A DNA stretch of 8,516 bases from Ruminococcus sp. UBA3767 (GTDB lineage: Bacteria > Bacillota > Clostridia > Oscillospirales > Ruminococcaceae). Numbering within the stretch: the stretch's first letter is position 1; every line of letters begins with the position of its first letter. Positions 1 through 5,665 of this stretch are shown in pieces. Below the pieces are notes generated by a model. It was not told the origin of the DNA, made no database searches, and saw nothing but the letters and a program-made list of their open reading frames with translations. A program made the translations under genes and the position numbers. The stretch covers positions 1-8,516 of the forward strand of contig DFFV01000039.1 of the NCBI GenBank assembly GCA_002371625.1, written 5' to 3'.

Positions 1-16
1 GGTAACGTCGGTTGCC

Positions 17-88
17 TCAAGCCGCTTGCAAAAAGGCGGCTTGAATATCAAATGTATTTTCCTTAGGGGGCTTTCCGATCGCCCCCTA
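17..88. repeat. Two strong inverted repeats in the asnS 3' flank
   Basis: Two hairpin-forming inverted repeats lie in the 138 bases after the asnS stop. The first pairs TCAAGCCGC (17-25) with GCGGCTTGA (36-44) around a 10-base loop. The second pairs TAGGGGGC (64-71) with GCCCCCTA (81-88) around a 9-base loop. Neither is followed by a clean T run on either strand, so they are not textbook intrinsic terminators, though they may still end or stabilise the asnS transcript. They could also be copies of a dispersed palindromic repeat. A weaker AT-rich palindrome (TAGTTT 113-118 / AAACTA 124-129) sits closer to the stop. No gene is visible in 1-138. Confidence 0.55.
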
Positions 89-138
89 TAACCCCTTCGG
101 GCACACATCTTATAGTTTGTAATAAACTAAATTCTGAT

Positions 139-1509
139 TTATCTGATGCTTCCCACTGTTCTTGGGAACAGTATAACGTCACGGATATTCTGCATTCCCG
201 TTACATACATTATAAGTCTTTCAAAACCAAGACCAAAGCCGCCGTGCGGAACAGAGCCGTATCTTCTCAGATCAAGATAATCTGTGTACAGGTCAAGGTT
301 CATTCCTCTTTCCTTCATAGTTGCAACGAGCTTATCATAGTCAGCCTCTCTCTCGCTTCCGCCGATTATCTCACCGACTCCCGGTACGAGCAGGTCAACT
401 GCGGCAACCGTCTTTCCGTCCGGGTTCTGCTTCATATAGAACGACTTTATCTCCTTTGGATAATCCGTCACGAACACCGCCTTTTTGAACACCTTCTCGG
501 AGATATATCTCTCGTGCTCTGTCTGCAGGTCGCAGCCCCACTCAACAGGGTAAACAAAATTCTCACCCGACTCCTTGAGCAGCTTTATAGCCTCGGTGTA
601 GGTCACAACGCCGAACTCGTGGCTGATAAGCTCCTCCAGCCTTTCTATAAGACCTTTCTCAAAATGGTCGTCAAAGAACTTCATCTCGTTCGGGCAGGTA
701 TCAAGCAGCGTTCTGATAACTGTTTTTATCATATCCTCAGCTGTTTCGATGACCTCGGGAAGCTCTGCGAATGCTATCTCAGGCTCAACGTGCCAGAACT
801 CGGCAAGGTGCTTTGGTGTGTTGCTGTTCTCAGCTCTGAAGCTCGGACCGAATGTGTATATCTTGCCCATTGCCATTGCAGCCATTTCGCCCTCAAGCTG
901 TCCCGAAACGCTCAGTCCTGCTCTTTTGCCGAAAAAGTCGTTCTCATAGTATTCCTGCTCGTTCTTATACTCATTGGAATAGCCGATCGTTGTTACCTGG
1001 AACATCTCTCCTGCGCCCTCGCAGTCGCTTCCTGTGATAAGCGGAGTGTTCACATAAACAAAATTCCTGTCCCTGAAGTAGTTGTGTATAGCCTGTGCAA
1101 GCACCGAGCGCACTCTCATAACAGCGTTGAAGGTATTCGTTCTGCCTCTCAGGTGCGGCATCGTGCGCAGAAATTCAAGAGTATGTCTTTTCTTCTGCAG
1201 CGGATATTCCGCAGGGCAGCTGCCGATAACAGTGATGCTTTTCGCATTTATCTCGGGAGTTTCATTCCTTCCCTCAACAACTGTTCCCTCGACCTTGAGC
1301 GAGCTGCCCAGCTTGAGCGCATCTTCAAAGTCTATACCCGATTCCTTATCTATAACTATCTGCAAATGCTTCAGGCAAGTGCCGTCATTAAGCTCTATAA
1401 AAGCCACATTCTTTGAATTTCGTGCAGTTCTTACCCAACCGCATACCGTAACATCGGTGCTTACCAATGCCTTGTTCTCAAATACTTCCTTGATGTCGAT
1501 GTGCTTCAT
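139..1509 (-). CDS. asnS: Asparaginyl-tRNA synthetase (class IIb)
   Basis: AsnRS charges tRNA-Asn with asparagine in the cytoplasm, using ATP. The 456-residue product has the usual family length. The N-terminal anticodon-binding OB fold (about residues 15-100) begins VTVCGWVRTARNSKN. The class II catalytic core follows: motif 1 helix and strand around 130-159 (RVRSVLAQAIHNYFRDRNF), motif 2 around 224-244 (FRAENSNTPKHLAEFWHVEPE shortened: FRAE, then HLAEFW, EPE), and motif 3 around 423-438 (GGFGLGFERLIMYVTG). The motif 2 context with N-T-P-K-H-L is typical of AsnRS rather than AspRS. I place the start at 1509 and not at the ATG at 1524: GGAGGG lies 7 bases before 1509, whereas the 1524 ATG overlaps that Shine-Dalgarno and has none of its own. 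A tRNA-sensing T-box leader precedes the gene, which supports the identity independently. The gene is monocistronic as far as the window shows. Confidence 0.97.
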   Translation of the reverse strand: MKHIDIKEVFENKALVSTDVTVCGWVRTARNSKNVAFIELNDGTCLKHLQIVIDKESGIDFEDALKLGSSLKVEGTVVEGRNETPEINAKSITVIGSCPAEYPLQKKRHTLEFLRTMPHLRGRTNTFNAVMRVRSVLAQAIHNYFRDRNFVYVNTPLITGSDCEGAGEMFQVTTIGYSNEYKNEQEYYENDFFGKRAGLSVSGQLEGEMAAMAMGKIYTFGPSFRAENSNTPKHLAEFWHVEPEIAFAELPEVIETAEDMIKTVIRTLLDTCPNEMKFFDDHFEKGLIERLEELISHEFGVVTYTEAIKLLKESGENFVYPVEWGCDLQTEHERYISEKVFKKAVFVTDYPKEIKSFYMKQNPDGKTVAAVDLLVPGVGEIIGGSEREADYDKLVATMKERGMNLDLYTDYLDLRRYGSVPHGGFGLGFERLIMYVTGMQNIRDVILFPRTVGSIR

Positions 1510-1516
1510 AACAATA

Positions 1517-1522
1517 CCCTCC
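1517..1522 (-). promoter_or_regulatory. Ribosome binding site that decides the asnS start
   Basis: On the minus strand GGAGGG is followed by 7 bases and then ATG at 1509. The earlier in-frame ATG (1524-1522) overlaps the first G of this site and has no purine-rich site upstream, so the five extra residues of the longer reading frame are probably not translated. Confidence 0.85.
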
Positions 1523-1560
1523 ATTATGTAGATCTGTTTGCCGAGCTGATAAATATAAAC

Positions 1561-1592
1561 AAAAAACCCGTCCTGCTTTTCAACAGGACGGG
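1561..1592 (-). terminator. Intrinsic terminator of the asnS T-box leader
   Basis: On the minus strand a perfect 9-bp stem, CCCGTCCTG with CAGGACGGG (1592-1584 and 1575-1567), closes an 8-base loop and is followed by six T residues (1566-1561). It lies just after the T-box sequence and about 50 bases before the asnS start, the standard place for the regulated terminator of a T-box leader. The CCCGT of its 5' arm can alternatively pair with ACGGG in the T-box region, so terminator and antiterminator exclude each other. Confidence 0.93.
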
Positions 1593-1812
1593 ACAGTATA
1601 CAATAAATACCCGTGGTACCACCTGAATTACCGCATTTTCTGCGGTCACTCTCACCGTTTAACGCACGGTCATCGTCGCCCCTACTTGCTCACGCTTTGG
1701 GTTTGCTGCTCGAAAGTGTTATTCACACAAGCTCTGTTATGCGGTTTTCACTATCCCGCACTCACTTTGAACGAATTCTCATGCTACTTCTCTTTGTCAT
1801 GGCATTTATCTT
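1561..1812 (-). promoter_or_regulatory. T-box riboswitch, tRNA-Asn responsive (specifier AAC)
   Basis: This untranslated leader controls asnS by sensing the charging state of tRNA-Asn. When uncharged tRNA is bound, its 3' end stabilises an antiterminator and asnS is transcribed. Visible parts, 5' to 3' on the minus strand: the start of stem I near 1790; a distal hairpin TGCGG/CCGCA whose loop holds GATAGTGAAAA, resembling the conserved stem I apical loop; a specifier loop GTGTGAAT-AAC-AC, with the asparagine codon AAC at 1720-1718; two short hairpins, ACCGT/ACGGT (1670-1654) and ACCGCA/TGCGGT (1646-1630), the latter being stem III; the T-box AGGTGGTACCACGG (1624-1611), one or two bases from the usual consensus; and the terminator. 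The AAC specifier matches the downstream gene. The 5' end is estimated from the promoter. Confidence 0.95.
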
Positions 1813-1818
1813 GCAGTC

Positions 1819-1847
1819 ATTATAGCACTAATGCACAGGCTTGTCAA
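1819..1847 (-). promoter_or_regulatory. asnS leader promoter, full sigma-A consensus
   Basis: On the minus strand TTGACA (1847-1842) and TATAAT (1824-1819) are separated by exactly 17 bases, an exact match to the vegetative consensus. Transcription is expected to begin near 1812, giving a leader of about 300 bases. A fully consensus promoter fits a gene whose control lies in the leader and not in initiation. Confidence 0.92.
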
Positions 1848-1954
1848 GCGCCCTGCTGTTTTTTTGCACATTTTATTTGCACCTGCACCGGACTGCGAGC
1901 GGCTTTTTGTAAAAAACGCACAGCCGAGGCTGCGTAATTTTATCAGCTATTATG

Positions 1955-1983
1955 TTGAAATGCTAAAAAAAATGTGGTATACT
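1955..1983 (+). promoter_or_regulatory. upp promoter, extended -10 type
   Basis: TTGAAA (1955-1960) and TATACT (1978-1983) have a 17-base spacer, and TG one base before the -10 makes an extended -10. Start is expected near 1990, giving a leader of about 30 bases with no room for an attenuator. AGGAG at 2008-2012 lies 9 bases before the upp ATG. The bases between this promoter and the divergent asnS promoter (about 1848-1954) hold no gene and only a weak imperfect palindrome at 1917-1934. Confidence 0.85.
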
Positions 1984-2021
1984 GAATGTGTAATATATAA
2001 TTATGACAGGAGTTTTTTTAT

Positions 2022-2657
2022 ATGAGCAATTCAAACACCATGATAATGGATCACCCGCTTGTAAAGCACAAGATCACTCTCCTCAGAGATGAAAACACAG
2101 GCACAAAGGATTTTCGTACCCTTGTCAGCGAGATAGGAAGCCTTATGGCTTATGAAGCTCTCAGGGATCTGCCTACCGAGCTTGTATCGGTCAGATCACC
2201 CGTTGCAGAATCAATGCAGCCTGTACTTGCAGGCAAAAAGCTGGCTATCGTACCTATCCTGCGTGCAGGACTGGGAATGGTAGACGGTATCCTTGCGCTG
2301 TGCCCGTCTGCAAAGGTCGGTCACATAGGACTTTACCGTGATGAGCAGACTCACGAACCGCACGAATACTACTGCAAGCTGCCCGAGTTTATCTCAGAGC
2401 GCCTTGTTATCGTGCCCGATCCTATGCTTGCAACAGGCGGCTCTGCCGTTGATGCGGTAAATATGCTCAAGGCAAAGGGCTGCAAGGATATCCGCTTTAT
2501 GTGCATAATTGCTGCACCCGAAGGACTCAAGCGCCTGCAGGAAGCTCACCCGGACATAAAGATATTCGTTGGCTGCCTTGATGAAAAGCTGAACGAAAAC
2601 GCTTACATCGTTCCGGGTCTTGGTGATGCCGGCGACCGTATCTTCGGAACAAAGTAG
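2022..2657 (+). CDS. upp: Uracil phosphoribosyltransferase
   Basis: UPRT converts uracil and PRPP to UMP and pyrophosphate in the cytoplasm, the main uracil salvage step. The 211-residue product has the usual length of about 208-210. The N-terminus has the family pattern [22 protein letters not shown] shortened to HPLVKHKIT (11-19) and TGTKDFR (26-32). [14 protein letters not shown] lies at 37-50. PILRAGLGM (78-86) is the conserved RAGL segment. The PRPP-binding loop is [10 protein letters not shown] (133-142). The C-terminal uracil-binding segment is [16 protein letters not shown] (195-210). All key segments are intact. The ATG at 2022 is supported by AGGAG 9 bases upstream. The gene stands alone: no uracil permease or pyr gene is adjacent. 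It ends at a bidirectional terminator 11 bases beyond its stop. Nothing in the sequence suggests PyrR control. Confidence 0.97.
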   Translation: MSNSNTMIMDHPLVKHKITLLRDENTGTKDFRTLVSEIGSLMAYEALRDLPTELVSVRSPVAESMQPVLAGKKLAIVPILRAGLGMVDGILALCPSAKVGHIGLYRDEQTHEPHEYYCKLPEFISERLVIVPDPMLATGGSAVDAVNMLKAKGCKDIRFMCIIAAPEGLKRLQEAHPDIKIFVGCLDEKLNENAYIVPGLGDAGDRIFGTK

Positions 2658-2668
2658 ACCATAAAATC

Positions 2669-2705
2669 AAAAAGAGCTGTTGCACACCGCAGCAGCTCCT
2701 TTTTT
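2669..2705. terminator. Bidirectional terminator shared by upp and the membrane operon
   Basis: GAGCTGTTGC (2674-2683) pairs with GCAGCAGCTC (2689-2698) around a 5-base loop, with one T:G pair. A T run follows on the plus strand (2700-2705) and an A run precedes it (2669-2673), giving a U tract in both directions. It lies between the upp stop (2657) and the stop of the convergent minus-strand gene (2710), so it serves both. Confidence 0.92.
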
Positions 2706-2709
2706 ATGC

Positions 2710-3396
2710 CTATATACTTACATATCTTATCATATCCACGCAGTAATCGGTTATTCCCTTGCCCTCGTTAGGCACTTTGAGCGAATAAAAAAAGTCTGCC
2801 GCAAAGCCCACGCAAAGTATCACCGCCACAGCAGCGAGCACTTTTTTGGGGATATGCTCATAAATGTTATCCAGAAACGGTGACAGGATATAAATTACAA
2901 GGATACACGCAAAGCCGAACACAACGATGCCCTCAAAGCATATCCTTCCGTTGATGTTCAGAAAATATCCGTTATAGTCCCAGTATTTAAGCCCCTGTAT
3001 CTTTTCTATCAGCACGCTTGTCACATATTCCGCCGCAGCGCAGATAAACACCGAGCCTACAAACACGCCCACCTGATTATCCACACGTTTCTTGAACAGC
3101 AGCAGCGCACCTACTCCTCCGAAGCCGTATATCGGCAGCCACGGACCGTGCATAGTTCCCCTGTTGATAAAAACTCCGTCCTCTATAACGTGAATACCGA
3201 CTTCCCAGATCCAGCCGCCTATCGAAAACGAGAAAAACAGCAGCACATAAATAAGAAAAGAGTAATCTCTGTGATAATCACGGTGCTTTATCACCTTGCC
3301 CGAGAACCTGCTGAAATGGTATTTCTGCTCATAGGCAGTGCCGGGGTATTCTTCAAGCGCTCTGAGCTCATCTATCGTATATACCTTTTCCGTCAC
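2710..3396 (-). CDS. PF06541-type multi-pass membrane protein (putative ABC transporter permease family)
   Basis: A 228-residue membrane protein of the family labelled 'putative ABC-transporter type IV' (PF06541, CmpB-like); the biochemical role is not established. After a hydrophilic N-terminus of about 45 residues, hydrophobic segments lie near 46-66, 86-103, 108-130, 155-175 and 184-204. Family signatures are visible: GWIWEV (61-66), NRGTMHGPWLPIYGFG (78-93), and a second half with EY..S..IE (123-131), YWDY (138-141) and LNINGRICFEG (146-156). Translation begins at GTG (3396), with AGGAGGG 6 bases before it. The start overlaps the stop of the upstream DUF975 gene in GTGA, which implies translational coupling. 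It is the last gene of the pair and ends 5 bases before the shared terminator. No ATPase gene is nearby, so the transporter label should be read as a family name only. Confidence 0.82.
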   Translation of the reverse strand: MTEKVYTIDELRALEEYPGTAYEQKYHFSRFSGKVIKHRDYHRDYSFLIYVLLFFSFSIGGWIWEVGIHVIEDGVFINRGTMHGPWLPIYGFGGVGALLLFKKRVDNQVGVFVGSVFICAAAEYVTSVLIEKIQGLKYWDYNGYFLNINGRICFEGIVVFGFACILVIYILSPFLDNIYEHIPKKVLAAVAVILCVGFAADFFYSLKVPNEGKGITDYCVDMIRYVSI

Positions 3397-4616
3397 AGTG
3401 AACCCTCCTTTGCAGCTTCCTTCTTATCGTCGGCGCTGTCGGGTATCCTTATGGTGAATACCTTTTCCTCGTCCGTTTCCCCTGTCTGCTTCTGCAAAAG
3501 GTCAAGGTCGATGAACTTATCATTAAGCTCATCTGCAAATTCCATTCCCTGCTCTATCGCCCTGCGCCTGAGAGCGATATACACCTCAGAGTGTATCGCT
3601 GCCCTGTAAGGATTTGAATAGAAAATTCCCACAACGCCCAGCGTCAGCATTGAAAGCAGCGTCCAGCCGAGCATTGTAACATCTATCTTGAACAGCTCCC
3701 ACTTATAGCCGTTCATCATATCCCTTGAGAGCTTTATGACCTTTCTGGTCTGCATATTCGGGTTTTCCGCAAGTATGCACGGCACCATGGCATAAGAATA
3801 CTGCTTAACGAAAAATCCGCCTATCGTGAGCGTCCACAGCGTCAGATACAAGTCCTTTATGAACATCGTCTTTATCGGGTGCAGAGTCCTTTCTCTGAAC
3901 AAAAAGCCCATTCTTCCGACCTTTGTTTTGCGGTATGTCCTGCTTTCCATAAAGAATCTGCATTCGCACACTATCATCAGATTGGTAACAAACACCGCCC
4001 TGAGAAGTGAAACGAGAAATGCCGTGAAAATATCCGCTGTGTCAGCCAGTGATTTTTTCTGCGAAAACGCTGAGGCGACCGAAGCCACCAGCGTGAACTT
4101 ATACGATTTGCTTCTTGTCAGTCCGTCAAAATACAATATCGCATTATCCGGAAGGTTTTCAAAAAAGCTGTCGTTAGTTAGCTGTTCAAACCTTTCCTTA
4201 GCCGTTTTGGTTATAGAAAACGCATCAAGCAGCGTATTTATGGTCGAGCCGTCGCCCGTTGTGCCAAAGAAGGTCACCTCTTTTGAGTTGAGCCCGTCAG
4301 GTCCGAAATCCTCATAAGCCTTTTTCCACTTCTTTACCGCATCAACGTTATTGACCTTCCACTTTTCATCCGTCTCCTCGGGAGTCAGATGATTATCGAC
4401 CATATCCTGTATTATTTCTTTTTTCTGCTCCGGGTTATATTTCAGGTCAGCAACGTGTGTCATATCCCACATTGAGATACCCTGCACCGTAGTGCTGTAT
4501 TCCCCGGCGAGAAAGACCATGATAAAGCAGACCGCTACGCAAGCAAAGTAGTTCAGCTTCATTGCGCTGCGAGCCTTCTTTTTCAGCTGCGCCCTGTTAA
4601 AAACAAAATCTGTCAT
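3393..4616 (-). CDS. DUF975-family membrane protein with a long extracytoplasmic-type insertion
   Basis: A 407-residue membrane protein resembling the DUF975 family (PF06161), whose function is unknown. The N-terminus RAQLKKKARSAMKLNYF (8-24) leads into a first membrane segment (about 23-38). The C-terminal half has the family pattern: segments near 195-220 and 253-270, then LSRDMMNGYKWELFKIDVT (296-314), GWTLLSMLTLGVVGIF (317-332) and NPYRAAIHSEVYIALR (335-350). Between the first and second segments lies a hydrophilic stretch of about 150 residues (about 42-190), rich in D, E, K and N, which is longer than I expect for this family. The tail after 355 is charged and cytoplasmic. The start at 4616 has AGAGGG 4 bases upstream. 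A consensus promoter lies 59 bases before the start, so this gene opens a two-gene operon with the PF06541 protein. The family call rests on the C-terminal motifs. Confidence 0.78.
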   Translation of the reverse strand: MTDFVFNRAQLKKKARSAMKLNYFACVAVCFIMVFLAGEYSTTVQGISMWDMTHVADLKYNPEQKKEIIQDMVDNHLTPEETDEKWKVNNVDAVKKWKKAYEDFGPDGLNSKEVTFFGTTGDGSTINTLLDAFSITKTAKERFEQLTNDSFFENLPDNAILYFDGLTRSKSYKFTLVASVASAFSQKKSLADTADIFTAFLVSLLRAVFVTNLMIVCECRFFMESRTYRKTKVGRMGFLFRERTLHPIKTMFIKDLYLTLWTLTIGGFFVKQYSYAMVPCILAENPNMQTRKVIKLSRDMMNGYKWELFKIDVTMLGWTLLSMLTLGVVGIFYSNPYRAAIHSEVYIALRRRAIEQGMEFADELNDKFIDLDLLQKQTGETDEEKVFTIRIPDSADDKKEAAKEGSL

Positions 4617-4674
4617 CTTACCCTCTGTTTACAATAATATTTGTTTCCCTCTACAATTTTTTATACATAGGTTT

Positions 4675-4703
4675 ATTATAATCAATTGTGCATAACTTGT
4701 CAA
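4675..4703 (-). promoter_or_regulatory. Promoter of the DUF975/PF06541 operon, full consensus
   Basis: On the minus strand TTGACA (4703-4698) and TATAAT (4680-4675) are separated by exactly 17 bases. The start is expected near 4668, giving a leader of about 50 bases before the ATG at 4616. The upstream edge lies only 11 bases from the inverted-repeat end of the tandem-repeat cassette, so the cassette occupies the position of UP elements or activator sites. Confidence 0.9.
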
Positions 4704-4714
4704 GTTTCACCGCA

Positions 4715-5058
4715 GCGCCGGATCAATTCCGTCGCAAATAACAATGCATAGGAGGCAGCTTCCGCACTGCTCCGGATTTTTCAAAAGTTTATCAGGCAAT
4801 AGTTGCTTTTTTGCAGCGGCGGTCCGCAATTCCGTCGCAAATAACAATGCATAGGAGGCAGCTTACGCACTGCTCCGGATTTTTCAAAAGTTTATCAGGC
4901 AATAGTTGCTTTTTTGCAGCGGCGGTCCGCAATTCCGTCACAAATAACAATGCATAGGAGGCAGCTTACGCACTGCTCCGGATTTTTCAAAAGTTTATCA
5001 GGCAATAGTTGCTTTTTTGCAGCGGCGGTCCGCAATTCCGCCGCAATTGATCCGGCGC
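4715..5058. repeat. 344-bp non-coding cassette bounded by perfect 14-bp inverted repeats
   Basis: GCGCCGGATCAATT (4715-4728) at the left end and its exact reverse complement AATTGATCCGGCGC (5045-5058) at the right end enclose the 103-bp tandem repeats. The AATT of the left end is also the first four bases of repeat copy 1. At the right end the repeats stop after a short partial fourth copy (about 5034-5046) that merges into the right inverted repeat. The flanks show no convincing target duplication. The layout resembles a small non-autonomous element (MITE- or REP-like), but no transposase is present and I do not recognise a named family. The short reading frames crossing it on both strands are not credible genes. 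It fills most of the 553-base gap between the membrane operon and the ior operon. Confidence 0.8.
4725..5033. repeat. Three tandem copies of a 103-bp repeat
   Basis: The unit begins AATTCCGTCGCAAATAAC and ends GCAGCGGCGGTCCGC. Copies are 4725-4827, 4828-4930 and 4931-5033, with a partial fourth copy of about 13 bases from 5034. They differ at only two sites: C at 4762 in copy 1 (A in the others), and A at 4940 in copy 3 (G in the others). Copy 2 is therefore the consensus. The period is not a multiple of three, so the frame shifts from copy to copy and the array does not encode a repeat protein. Each unit holds an imperfect hairpin GGAGGCAG/CTGCTCC and a T run. A further stem, TTGC..CGG with CCG..GCAA, spans each junction between units. 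Confidence 0.97.
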
Positions 5059-5135
5059 ACATTTCTGCTTTGATCGGCTCGGTGACAGATCCGCCTGCAA
5101 ACACTGTTCGTCACTATATATTTGCCTGTTATTAC

Positions 5136-5163
5136 AAAAAACGAGCCTTATCAAAGGCTCGTT
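5136..5163 (-). terminator. Intrinsic terminator of the ior operon
   Basis: On the minus strand AACGAGCCTT/AAGGCTCGTT form a perfect 10-bp stem (5163-5154 with 5149-5140) around a 4-base loop, followed by a T run (to 5136). It begins 7 bases after the stop of the small membrane protein, which makes that gene the last of the operon. Bases 5059-5135, between this terminator and the repeat cassette, show nothing I can assign. Confidence 0.93.
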
Positions 5164-5169
5164 GAAAAA

Positions 5170-5640
5170 TCAGTACATTGCTCTTATCTGTCTGAGGCTC
5201 CTGAATATCAGCCACGCAAGCAGACCTGCGCTGATGACCGCAAGAACGGCAGTGCCTGTGCTTATGGGGGAATAGACCTTATCGTCCTCCAGCACCGATA
5301 CCAAAAATTCCTGCTTTGTCTGTTTCCCGTCAGACTTTTTTTCGCTCAGCTTATCCTTATTGAAATACTTCTGCATCTCCTCGCCGAGCTTATCGTAATT
5401 CACGCTGTAAACGCCGTCTTTTTCCTCAAGTGCCTGCGAAAGTGCCGTATCCTCGCCTTTCATTGTGCCAAACATCAGCTTCTGCTGGTTTTTGTAATCG
5501 CCCCTGAAGCCGAAAAACGCCAGCACCGCAAAAACTACCATAGCAATATTTGAGATATAAAACAGCAGCATAAACAAAAGCGGTATCCCTACTCCCGGGC
5601 TTTTGGAAAACTCCGCACGGGGATCATCTATATGTGGCAT
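5170..5640 (-). CDS. Small two-helix membrane protein at the end of the ior operon, function unknown
   Basis: A 156-residue protein I do not recognise. It has a short polar N-terminus (DDPRAEFSKS), a long hydrophobic segment at about 18-44, a hydrophilic loop of about 80 residues (45-125) rich in K, E, D and Q, a second hydrophobic segment at about 126-147, and a basic tail RSLRQIRAMY. By the positive-inside rule both ends are cytoplasmic and the loop is outside. No signal cleavage site or catalytic motif stands out. The start at 5640 has AGGAGGG 7 bases upstream. The gene lies 25 bases after the paaK-type ligase and shares its strand, with the operon terminator just beyond its stop, so it is probably co-transcribed with iorA, iorB and the ligase. 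A link to aryl-acid metabolism is possible from position alone and is not shown by the sequence. Confidence 0.8.
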   Translation of the reverse strand: MPHIDDPRAEFSKSPGVGIPLLFMLLFYISNIAMVVFAVLAFFGFRGDYKNQQKLMFGTMKGEDTALSQALEEKDGVYSVNYDKLGEEMQKYFNKDKLSEKKSDGKQTKQEFLVSVLEDDKVYSPISTGTAVLAVISAGLLAWLIFRSLRQIRAMY

Positions 5641-5665
5641 TGCTGTTCCCTCCTGTCAGACTGTT

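Noticed and set aside
244..1416. A 390-codon open frame on the plus strand
   Set aside because: It lies antisense within asnS, which has all class II synthetase motifs. The translated product shows no recognisable domain and is rich in C, H and L, typical of a shadow frame.
1917..1934. Imperfect palindrome CGCACAGCC/GGCTGCG as a terminator or operator upstream of upp
   Set aside because: The loop would be only two bases with a bulge in the stem, and it lies upstream of the upp promoter with no known operator match.
1613..1937. Short plus-strand open frames in the asnS-upp interval
   Set aside because: They run antisense through the T-box leader and the asnS promoter and have no supporting ribosome binding site or recognisable product.
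4725..5046. CRISPR array
   Set aside because: The repeats are 103 bp, directly adjacent, with no variable spacers, and no cas gene is near.
4895..5165. Short open frames on both strands across repeat copy 3, one with a cysteine-rich CVSCLLC segment resembling a metal-binding motif
   Set aside because: They cross the inverted-repeat end into the flank, the repeat period is not a multiple of three so the frame is lost from copy to copy, and no convincing ribosome binding site is present. The motif is a chance product of the repeat.
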